NCBI GenBank assembly: GCA_903819815.1
Contig: CAIJFC010000006.1
Span: forward strand, 1-9,477
Source: an uncultured Bacteroidota bacterium
Lineage (GTDB): Bacteria; Bacteroidota; Bacteroidia; Flavobacteriales; Flavobacteriaceae
Length of the DNA: 9,477 nt
Direction: 5' to 3'
The stretch's first letter is position 1. Every line of letters begins with the position of its first letter. A program made the position numbers and the translations under genes. Of the stretch, positions 1 through 5,729 are shown piece by piece. The notes under the pieces were generated by a model. That model saw nothing but the letters and a program-made list of their open reading frames with translations, ran no database searches and was not told where the DNA came from.

Positions 1-300
<300 letters not shown>

Positions 301-302
301 CA

Positions 303-683
303 ATGAAAAAAGTAGCTTTATTAGTTTGTTTAATTTTTGTGATTTCTTGCAAAAAAGAAAGCGAAGAAACTTTTGGACAGCCTAATCCTGACGAAGTTTC
401 GCAAACACCTGAGCAACTTGGAAAAGCTATTTTTGAAGGAAAAGGCAATTGCGTAGCTTGTCATAGAATTGATGAAAAGCTAGTGGGACCAAGCGTTCAA
501 GACATGGCTAAAATATATAAAGCACAAAATGGCGATATGGTTTCCTTCCTAAAAGACGAAGCAAAACCGATTGTTGATCCTTCGCAATATGAAGTGATGA
601 AAACCAATTTAGCGCTTACAAAAGAAATGTCCGACGAAGAATTAAAAGGATTGGAAGCCTATATTTACAGCACTATTAAATAG
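303..683 (+). CDS. Lipoprotein c-type cytochrome (single heme, c551-like)
   Basis: A 126-residue small c-type cytochrome. The N-terminus is a lipoprotein signal peptide with lipobox VISC (Cys16), followed by a charged, polar linker to about residue 33. A single heme-attachment motif CVACH lies at residues 50-54, with LVGPS just after it (60-64). Met99 in the segment EVMKTN is the likely sixth iron ligand, as in small cytochromes of the c551 type. The C-terminal helix (EELKGLEAYIYS) is also usual for the fold. It should be an electron carrier tethered to a membrane on the periplasmic side; its redox partner cannot be read from sequence. It starts 2 nt after the hemB stop with no Shine-Dalgarno, so it is probably co-transcribed with that heme-synthesis gene. 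Confidence 0.9.
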   Translation: MKKVALLVCLIFVISCKKESEETFGQPNPDEVSQTPEQLGKAIFEGKGNCVACHRIDEKLVGPSVQDMAKIYKAQNGDMVSFLKDEAKPIVDPSQYEVMKTNLALTKEMSDEELKGLEAYIYSTIK

Positions 684-740
684 TTTTTACACCTCTAGAT
701 TTTAATTAATTACCTAAAATAATATCTCAACGATTTTATG

Positions 741-748
741 TATATTCG
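741..748 (+). promoter_or_regulatory. Possible -7 promoter element for the hydrolase gene
   Basis: TATATTCG differs by one base from the Bacteroidota -7 consensus TAnnTTTG and sits 37 nt before the hydrolase start in a 102-nt gap that otherwise shows nothing clear. No TTG lies at the expected -33 distance, so this is weak. The gap also shows no convincing terminator for the hemB-cytochrome transcript. Confidence 0.2.
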
Positions 749-785
749 TATAATTAGAATTTAAAACCCAAATAAAACTTAACAT

Positions 786-1934
786 ATGAAATTACTAAAA
801 AAAATTGCACTTTGGACCATCATTACTCTTTCGTCATTAATTGTATTAGCCTATATTTTTAATGTCGATTATTTATTAAAGGCAATTCGAACGATCTATT
901 TAAAAGGACATCAAACGGCCTTTTTAGAAGACTACAAAGAGTTTGATAACGACACCATTTCTAAAAGTACCATCGCTCAACCCTGGGCAATTCATAAAGA
1001 TTACAATAAAGTTAAAGCGACTCCTGAATTAGAAAATCTCCACAAAGAAGTCGGAACTGTTGCATATCTTATTATAAAAAACGATAGTATTTTACACGAA
1101 AGTTACTACGACGGTTTCGATAAAAACTCCAAATCCAATTCCTTCTCCATGGCCAAAAGCATTGTTTCGGCAGCACTTGGAAAAGCCATAATGGAAGGTA
1201 AAATAAAAAGTTTGGACCAATTGGTTTCCGATTTCTTCCCTGAATTTAAAGAAGGTAAATCGGCAACAATGACTGTTGGTGATTTATCTTCCATGGCATC
1301 CGGATTGAATTGGGATGAATCGTATTACAGTCCATTTTCAATTACTACTCGCGCCTATTTTTCTGATGAATTGGACCACGTAATCTTGGGTTTAAAAGGC
1401 GTGGATGAACCAGGAAAAAAATACAAATACTTAAGTGGTAACACCCAACTTTTATCTATGGTAATTGAAAAAGCAACGGGTGAAAAATTACCTAAATATG
1501 TTTCCAAAAACTTCTGGCAACCCATGGGTGCTGAAAACGATGCGCTTTGGCAAACCGATAAAAAAGGCGGAATTGTAAAAGCATTTTGCTGTATCGCAAG
1601 TAATGCCAGAGATTTTGCCCGATTTGGAAAATTATACAAACAATATGGGAAATGGAACGGCAAGCAACTATTAGATAGCACTTTTGTTGCCAAATCAATC
1701 ACTCCAAGATTCAAAGAATCTCCAGAATACGGTTACGCATGGTGGTTGAGCGATTACAAAGACAAGAAAATATTTTATATGCGAGGTCATTTAGGACAAT
1801 ACGTAATTGTAATTCCTGAAGACGAATTAATCATCGTTCGATTAGGAAATCAAGTGCGGAAATCTAAAAATTCGCCACACAGCGAAGACTTTTTTATATA
1901 TATCGATGAAGCGTATAAAATGCTAGCCAAATGA
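786..1934 (+). CDS. Membrane-anchored serine hydrolase, class C beta-lactamase / penicillin-binding-like family
   Basis: A 382-residue protein with a hydrophobic N-terminal segment (about residues 7-24) that should anchor it in the inner membrane with the catalytic domain in the periplasm. The domain runs from about residue 85 to 380. It has the three expected active-site elements: SMAK (nucleophile Ser121, base Lys124), Tyr215 in KYLSGNTQ replacing the class C YxN motif, and a GHLGQ box (334-338) at the place of the KTG motif. The Y-x-S-G-N form and the HxGQ box recall esterase and 6-aminohexanoate-dimer-hydrolase-like members more than true cephalosporinases. The substrate cannot be told: a peptide, ester or amide in the envelope is likely, antibiotic resistance is not implied. 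Its stop overlaps the next start (ATGA), so the exonuclease is probably translationally coupled to it. Confidence 0.87.
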   Translation: MKLLKKIALWTIITLSSLIVLAYIFNVDYLLKAIRTIYLKGHQTAFLEDYKEFDNDTISKSTIAQPWAIHKDYNKVKATPELENLHKEVGTVAYLIIKNDSILHESYYDGFDKNSKSNSFSMAKSIVSAALGKAIMEGKIKSLDQLVSDFFPEFKEGKSATMTVGDLSSMASGLNWDESYYSPFSITTRAYFSDELDHVILGLKGVDEPGKKYKYLSGNTQLLSMVIEKATGEKLPKYVSKNFWQPMGAENDALWQTDKKGGIVKAFCCIASNARDFARFGKLYKQYGKWNGKQLLDSTFVAKSITPRFKESPEYGYAWWLSDYKDKKIFYMRGHLGQYVIVIPEDELIIVRLGNQVRKSKNSPHSEDFFIYIDEAYKMLAK

Positions 1935-2644
1935 TAGAAAAAATATTACTCGAAAACATTCTTTTTCTAGATATTGAAACCGTTCCTGAAGCTGCCGATT
2001 ATAATGAATTGGATGCCGAAATGAAAGACCTTTGGGAACACAAAACCCAATACCAGAGAAAGGAAGAATATACGCCAGAAGATTTTTATGACCGTGCAGG
2101 AATTTGGGCAGAATTTGGAAAAATTATCTGTATTTCTGTTGGGTATTTTACAATTAAAGGTGACATTCGACACTTCAGAGTGACTTCGTTTTTTGGAGAA
2201 GAAAAGAAAATTCTTCACGATTTTATCAATCTCTTGAACAATCATTTCAACAAGCCGCAGCACATTTTATGTGGTCATAACGCCAAGGAATTTGATATTC
2301 CGTTCATTGCCAGAAGGATGATTATCAACCAAATTGCACTGCCTAACAAACTGAATTTATTTGGTAAAAAACCATGGGAAATTCCCCATTTGGATACATT
2401 AGAATTATGGAAATTTGGTGATTATAAGCATTACACTTCGTTAAAATTAATGTGCAAAATACTTGGAATCCCTTCATCAAAAGGCGATATCGACGGAAGT
2501 CAAGTGGGGCACGTTTATTATGTAGAAAAAGACATCGATAGAATTGTAACCTATTGCGAAAAAGACACGATTGCGGTTGCACAAATATTCCTGCGGTTGC
2601 GTCGAGAAGATTTGTTGATTGACGAGGAAATTATTCATGTGTAA
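1931..2644 (+). CDS. DEDDy 3'-5' exonuclease, PolB exonuclease-like
   Basis: A 237-residue cytoplasmic protein resembling the stand-alone 3'-5' exonuclease domain of family B DNA polymerases (the PF10108-type family). All DEDDy residues are visible: ExoI FLDIET (Asp14, Glu16), ExoII GHNAKEFD (Asp122), and ExoIII YCEKD (Tyr208, Asp212). These residues bind two divalent metals that cleave the terminal nucleotide of DNA or RNA. The segment around 148-196, from the PWEIPHLDT stretch to the VGHVYY stretch, is typical of this family. There is no polymerase domain, so it would act as a separate trimming or proofreading-like nuclease. The start ATG overlaps the hydrolase stop by 4 nt, and the residues right after it (ENILFLDIETVPE) fit the usual family N-terminus, supporting this start. 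Its biological substrate is unknown. Confidence 0.9.
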   Translation: MIEKILLENILFLDIETVPEAADYNELDAEMKDLWEHKTQYQRKEEYTPEDFYDRAGIWAEFGKIICISVGYFTIKGDIRHFRVTSFFGEEKKILHDFINLLNNHFNKPQHILCGHNAKEFDIPFIARRMIINQIALPNKLNLFGKKPWEIPHLDTLELWKFGDYKHYTSLKLMCKILGIPSSKGDIDGSQVGHVYYVEKDIDRIVTYCEKDTIAVAQIFLRLRREDLLIDEEIIHV

Positions 2645-2663
2645 ATATAAGGAACACCCATTT

Positions 2664-2718
2664 AAAAGATTCACACAGATTCACACAGATTAATTTGTGA
2701 CAATTTGTGAAATTTGTA
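2664..2718. repeat. 10-bp-period repeat array forming an imperfect long hairpin
   Basis: The gap between the exonuclease and the SpmAB gene holds two identical 10-mers TCACACAGAT (2671-2680, 2681-2690), followed by TAATTTGTGA (2691-2700), CAATTTGTGA (2701-2710) and a partial AATTTGT (2711-2717). The left units pair with the right units: CACAGATT (2684-2691) with AATTTGTG (2692-2699), then after a 2x2 mismatch CACAGATT (2674-2681) with 2702-2709. One G-T wobble occurs in each block. A degenerate third block (2667-2671 with 2711-2715) extends it. It resembles dispersed palindromic intergenic repeats of flavobacterial genomes, but that link is from memory. It could act as a transcript-end hairpin or a protein-binding array; there is no U tract right after it. 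Confidence 0.7.
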
Positions 2719-2737
2719 TTTAACTTTTTTACATTTA
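2705..2737 (+). promoter_or_regulatory. Possible promoter of the SpmAB-CYTH genes
   Basis: TTG at 2705-2707 and TACATTTA at 2730-2737 are 22 nt apart, which fits the Bacteroidota -33 TTG / -7 TAnnTTTG layout with one mismatch in the last base. The -33 part lies inside the repeat array. The resulting leader would be very short (about 8 nt), which lowers confidence. Confidence 0.3.
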
Positions 2738-2751
2738 CAAAAAAATAAGTT

Positions 2752-4191
2752 ATGGTATTAAGTAGATTTTGGTTAGCAATATTTATTTCGTCAATTGCAT
2801 TTGTTTTAATTAGCTTGTTCTCTGGCAACAGTTACACGCTCGATTTTATGATCAATGGTAAAAAAGACGATCCCATTATTATCTCTGAAAAATACCTCCA
2901 TCAAGTGCCCGCTTTTATTAAAGACAGCATTGAAAAAGCACCAGATCAAACGATTGTAGTTGATAATAACACTTCTAATCCGGATACGACGTATGTGTAT
3001 TCGGCGAAAACCGTAAAAATCTTTAGCGGAGTTCAAAAATCAGATGGATTGTTACCAACATGTAAAAGCACTTTGCTGGATTTAATCCTACCGCTTTTGG
3101 CTTATCTGGCCTTTTTCTGCGGATTGATGGAGCTATTAATTATTTCTGGAGCGTCAGAAAAACTAGCTAAAGTATTAAGTCCAGTGTTTGTAAAAGTGTT
3201 TCCAAGTGTTCCAAAAAACCACCCTTCAATTTCTTTTATGACGATGAATTTTGCTGCTAACTTCCTAGGTTTGGATTCAGCGGCAACGCCATTTGGGTTG
3301 AAAGCCATGGAAAGTTTACAAGAAATAAACCCCGACAAAGCGAAAGCAAGCGACGCACAAATTATGTTTATGTGTTTGCATGCTTCAGGGCTGACTTTAA
3401 TTGCGACTTCAATCATTGGTTATCGCGCTGCTGCAAATGCTACGAACCCTGCCGATGTGATGTTGCCTTGTATTATCACTTCCTTTATTGGTACCATCGC
3501 CGCTTTTTTAATTGTGGGAATCAAGCAAAAAATTAACTTTAAAAGCGCTTCTTTAGTCGTGGCTTTAATGACATTAATTGCTGCCATTGTGGGACTATTG
3601 ATGTATGTGAACCAATTGGATATCATTGGTAAAAATTATTTTACTTCCAATTTATCGGCGTTGATTTTAATTACAATAATTGCTTTTACCTTGGTGTTTT
3701 CCTTTTATAAAGAAAAGAAATTTACAGAGGCAAGCACCACCGTTTTTGAGGCATTTGTAACAGGAGCCAACAATGGAGTAAAAACGGGAGTTACTATATT
3801 TCCTTATGTTTTGGGAATGTTGGTCGCCATTTCGTTGTTTAGAAACAGCGGATTATTTGAAATTATTAGCGAATGGATTGCGTTTGGATTTTCGAATATG
3901 GGCGTGAGCAAAGAAATTACCGATGCGTTACCGGTTGCCTTGTTAAGACCTTTTAGTTCGGCAGGATCTCGTGGTTTTTTAATTGATTCTATGAATACTT
4001 TTGGTGCCGATTCCTTAACGGGAAGATTAAGCAGTATTTTCCAATGTAGCGCCGAAAGTACGTTTTATGTAATTGCCGTTTACTTTGGTTCGGTAAATAT
4101 CAAAAACACGCGTTATGCATTAAGCACGATGCTTTTAGTGGATGTAATTTGTGTGATTACGGCAATATTGGTTGCCACTTGGTTTTTTTAA
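2752..4191 (+). CDS. Fused SpmA-SpmB nucleoside-recognition (Gate) domain membrane protein
   Basis: A 479-residue polytopic inner-membrane protein joining two units that are separate genes, spmA and spmB, in spore-forming Firmicutes. After a first membrane helix (5-23) comes a polar loop (about 25-105), probably outside the cytoplasm. The SpmA-like half (about 108-258) has the hallmark stretch MNFAANFLGLDSAATP (165-180) followed by GLKAME. Three linking helices follow (267-286, 301-318 and nearby). The SpmB-like half (about 330-479) contains ALLRPFSSAGSRG (396-408) and QCSAEST (431-437). The family is named for dehydration of the spore core in Bacillus, yet this organism type does not sporulate, so the role here is unknown; transport of a small molecule is a common guess for Gate-domain proteins. 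The CYTH gene starts one base after its stop. Confidence 0.88.
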   Translation: MVLSRFWLAIFISSIAFVLISLFSGNSYTLDFMINGKKDDPIIISEKYLHQVPAFIKDSIEKAPDQTIVVDNNTSNPDTTYVYSAKTVKIFSGVQKSDGLLPTCKSTLLDLILPLLAYLAFFCGLMELLIISGASEKLAKVLSPVFVKVFPSVPKNHPSISFMTMNFAANFLGLDSAATPFGLKAMESLQEINPDKAKASDAQIMFMCLHASGLTLIATSIIGYRAAANATNPADVMLPCIITSFIGTIAAFLIVGIKQKINFKSASLVVALMTLIAAIVGLLMYVNQLDIIGKNYFTSNLSALILITIIAFTLVFSFYKEKKFTEASTTVFEAFVTGANNGVKTGVTIFPYVLGMLVAISLFRNSGLFEIISEWIAFGFSNMGVSKEITDALPVALLRPFSSAGSRGFLIDSMNTFGADSLTGRLSSIFQCSAESTFYVIAVYFGSVNIKNTRYALSTMLLVDVICVITAILVATWFF

Positions 4192-4192
4192 G

Positions 4193-4660
4193 ATGATAGA
4201 AATAGAACGCAAATTTTTAGTGAAATCGGAGGGGTTTAAAGAAAATTCATTTGTAAAAAATGAGATTTCTCAAGGCTATTTAAATTCAAATCCAGAAAGA
4301 ACAGTTCGAGTTCGAATAAAAGGAAATCAGGGCTTTTTGACCATAAAAGGGAAAGGGAATGAAACGGGTTTGAGTCGGTTGGAGTGGGAAAATGAAATTC
4401 CAGTTGACGAAGCGAAACAATTATTACCCCTTTGCGAAAGCGGGGTAATTAGTAAAACCCGCTACGAAGTAAAATTCGGAAATCATATTTATGAAGTCGA
4501 TGAATTTTTTGGTGAAAATGAAGGGCTTGTTATTGCTGAAATAGAATTGCAATCGGAAGACGAAGCCTTTGAAAAACCAGATTGGTTGGGGAAAGAAGTT
4601 ACGAATATCAAAAAATATTACAACTCCCATTTAAGCAAAAACCCTTATAAAAATTGGTAA
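4193..4660 (+). CDS. CYTH-domain protein (triphosphate tunnel metalloenzyme family)
   Basis: A 155-residue protein that is essentially one CYTH domain. The start is set at ATG 4193 because the diagnostic ExExK motif follows at once (EIERK, Glu3, Glu5, Lys7); a TTG further upstream at 4172 would add seven residues inside the previous gene and is not needed. Tunnel residues expected to bind triphosphate and metal are visible: Arg39 and Arg41 (VRVRIKG), Lys52, Glu64 and Glu66, Lys88 and Arg90 (SKTRYE), Glu101 and Asp103, Glu116 and Glu118 (AEIEL). Relatives include inorganic triphosphatases, thiamine triphosphatases and class IV adenylyl cyclases. Short bacterial single-domain members are usually tripolyphosphatase-like, so that is the best guess. 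It is tightly packed behind spmAB with a 1-nt gap, hence the same transcript. Confidence 0.9.
   Translation: MIEIERKFLVKSEGFKENSFVKNEISQGYLNSNPERTVRVRIKGNQGFLTIKGKGNETGLSRLEWENEIPVDEAKQLLPLCESGVISKTRYEVKFGNHIYEVDEFFGENEGLVIAEIELQSEDEAFEKPDWLGKEVTNIKKYYNSHLSKNPYKNW
4423..4449. repeat. Inverted repeat (hairpin) inside the CYTH gene
   Basis: Perfect 8-bp arms ATTACCCC (4423-4430) and GGGGTAAT (4442-4449) flank 11 nt that contain a further TTT-GCG-AAA mini-stem. It encodes the LPLCESGVIS part of the domain, which looks like normal family sequence, so it may be chance. Read on the minus strand it is followed by AATTGTTT and could stop transcripts coming from the convergent rlpA-like gene. Confidence 0.5.
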
Positions 4661-5137
4661 TTATTTCTCTACAATTTCTATTTTTACAATAATAACGCCG
4701 CTGTTTTTATTGGATGCAATATCCATAAAGGCGCGTTTTGTTAAATCAAGTTCTCGCCCTTTAGAAAAGGGTCCTCGGTCAGTGACCTCCACAATTAACG
4801 ATTTCCCATTGGCTTCATTGGTTACTTTTAATTTAGTTCCAAAAGGCAATTTTCTATGGGCTGCAGTATATTTATTGTTATTAAAACGAGTTCCACTAGC
4901 GGTTTTTCTCCCATTAAACTTATCGGCATAATAAGAAGCATGGGCTTTTGTTTTGAACGCTTTTAGTTTTGTTCGAGGCGGAAGGGTGTCAGTGGCAATT
5001 ACTTTTACTTTTGCAGTGTCTAGTACTACTTTTTGTGTCCTCGTTTTACTGCTTTTTTGAGCTCGAATTTGTGATCCAAAAATTATTAAAAGAATCCCAA
5101 TGATTGCGGTAATTACTATTTTATTTTTTTGCAACAT
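4661..5137 (-). CDS. RlpA-like double-psi beta-barrel protein (septal ring lytic transglycosylase family)
   Basis: A 158-residue secreted protein. Residues 1-26 form a signal peptide or anchor (KNKIVITAIIGILLIIF then IRA, with likely cleavage after Ala26). It has no lipobox cysteine, unlike E. coli RlpA. A basic, low-complexity linker (27-64) leads into the double-psi beta-barrel (about 66-155): ASYYADKFNGRKTASG, then YTAAHRKLPFGT with His94, then VTDRGPF with Asp120, then RELDLTKRAF. His94 and Asp120 match the residues considered catalytic in RlpA lytic transglycosylases, which cut peptidoglycan lacking stem peptides. No SPOR domain is present, so septal targeting through denuded glycan is not shown. 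It lies 60 nt downstream of the small membrane protein gene on the same strand and its stop codon touches that of the convergent CYTH gene. Confidence 0.88.
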   Translation of the reverse strand: MLQKNKIVITAIIGILLIIFGSQIRAQKSSKTRTQKVVLDTAKVKVIATDTLPPRTKLKAFKTKAHASYYADKFNGRKTASGTRFNNNKYTAAHRKLPFGTKLKVTNEANGKSLIVEVTDRGPFSKGRELDLTKRAFMDIASNKNSGVIIVKIEIVEK

Positions 5138-5197
5138 AAACCTATATTTGATTAGTGCTAATTAAAATATTGGTAGACCCAAGTCTAATAAACGGTA

Positions 5198-5623
5198 TTA
5201 AAACCACAAATGCCAAGGAATTCTAGCTTCAATTAATAGTAGTCCTATTGTATAAAAAACAGCAAAAGATTTGAATTTTAATTCGCTTGTAGTGGCCCTT
5301 TTATGTTTGGACCAACCAATGGTAATTAACACCAAGGCTACCACATTAATAAACGGATGTTCTAGCGATGTTAATCTTGCTTCCGCGACTTTCATGCTAA
5401 ATCCAGCTAAGCCAAGCGGAGAAACGAAATAAAGAATTAATCCTCCTAACAATTGAACGTGAGATCCTATTAATCCGAACAAAGCAATTTTACGGTCTTT
5501 GGCAGTAAATTCTTTTTTCGAGGTGAAGCCAACAATTGCATTAACAACGGCTACAACTAGTAAAAACAAGGCTAAATAAGCCCAACCTTTATGGAAATGT
5601 CTTAAGATATCGTATAAACTCAT
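5198..5623 (-). CDS. Small four-helix membrane protein with conserved-looking histidines
   Basis: A 141-residue integral membrane protein with four predicted helices at about 13-33, 45-66, 88-104 and 118-134. Histidines lie at or near helix ends: His9 and His11 (LRHFHKGW), His55 (GSHVQLLGGLILYF), His89 (LEHPF), His107 and His138 (PWHLWF). The layout resembles small flavobacterial proteins that I recall being labelled cytochrome b in databases; heme binding through these histidines is possible but not shown. No signal peptide beyond the first helix, and no catalytic motif. A TATATTTG promoter element precedes it by 24 nt and the TonB receptor terminator lies upstream, so it likely begins its own transcript, perhaps continuing into the rlpA-like gene. 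The coding call is firm; the function is open. Confidence 0.82.
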   Translation of the reverse strand: MSLYDILRHFHKGWAYLALFLLVVAVVNAIVGFTSKKEFTAKDRKIALFGLIGSHVQLLGGLILYFVSPLGLAGFSMKVAEARLTSLEHPFINVVALVLITIGWSKHKRATTSELKFKSFAVFYTIGLLLIEARIPWHLWF

Positions 5624-5647
5624 GGTGTTATTTAATTTTTATTTTAA

Positions 5648-5655
5648 CAAATATA
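5648..5655 (-). promoter_or_regulatory. Likely -7 promoter element for the small membrane protein
   Basis: On the minus strand this reads TATATTTG, an exact match to the Bacteroidota -7 consensus TAnnTTTG, 24 nt before the ATG. The expected -33 TTG is missing because that position is occupied by the terminator stem, so strength is uncertain. Confidence 0.4.
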
Positions 5656-5671
5656 AAGAAAAAAGCATAAA

Positions 5672-5701
5672 AAAACGGCATTCTTTTCAGAATGCCGTTT
5701 T
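5672..5701 (-). terminator. Intrinsic terminator of the TonB-dependent receptor gene
   Basis: A perfect 13-bp stem (AAAACGGCATTCT, 5672-5684, with AGAATGCCGTTTT, 5689-5701) closes a 4-nt loop. On the minus strand it begins 28 nt after the receptor stop and is followed by a run of T residues (GCCGTTTTTTTATGCTTTTTTC), the classic Rho-independent form. On the plus strand only four T residues follow, so it mainly serves the receptor transcript and separates it from the next gene. Confidence 0.9.
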
Positions 5702-5729
5702 AATAGTATGTTAAATTACTTCTTTCTAA

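Noticed and set aside
1106..1714. Minus-strand open frames of 62 to 119 codons inside the serine hydrolase gene
   Set aside because: They lie wholly opposite a gene with intact catalytic motifs, resemble no family, and are Phe/Ser/Cys-rich as antisense frames often are.
786..1934. Antibiotic-resistance beta-lactamase reading of the serine hydrolase
   Set aside because: The Tyr-x-Ser-Gly-Asn and His-x-Gly-Gln boxes fit broader esterase or amidase-like relatives, and an N-terminal anchor plus lack of a regulator argue against a dedicated resistance gene.
3102..3626. Minus-strand open frames inside the SpmAB gene
   Set aside because: Antisense shadows of a conserved membrane protein; no motif or start context of their own.
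4172..4192. Upstream TTG start for the CYTH protein
   Set aside because: The ATG at 4193 is followed immediately by the family's N-terminal ExExK motif, so the extension is unnecessary.
4710..4931. Plus-strand 73-codon frame opposite the RlpA-like gene
   Set aside because: Complement of the conserved double-psi barrel coding region; no independent support.
5143..5150. TATATTTG on the plus strand, an exact -7 consensus match
   Set aside because: No TTG at a suitable upstream distance and no plus-strand gene follows; it would only read antisense to the small membrane protein.
5174..5187. Small hairpin TAGAC-CCAA-GTCTA between the small membrane protein and rlpA-like genes
   Set aside because: Only 5 bp with no proper T run; too weak to call a terminator, and the two genes may share a transcript.
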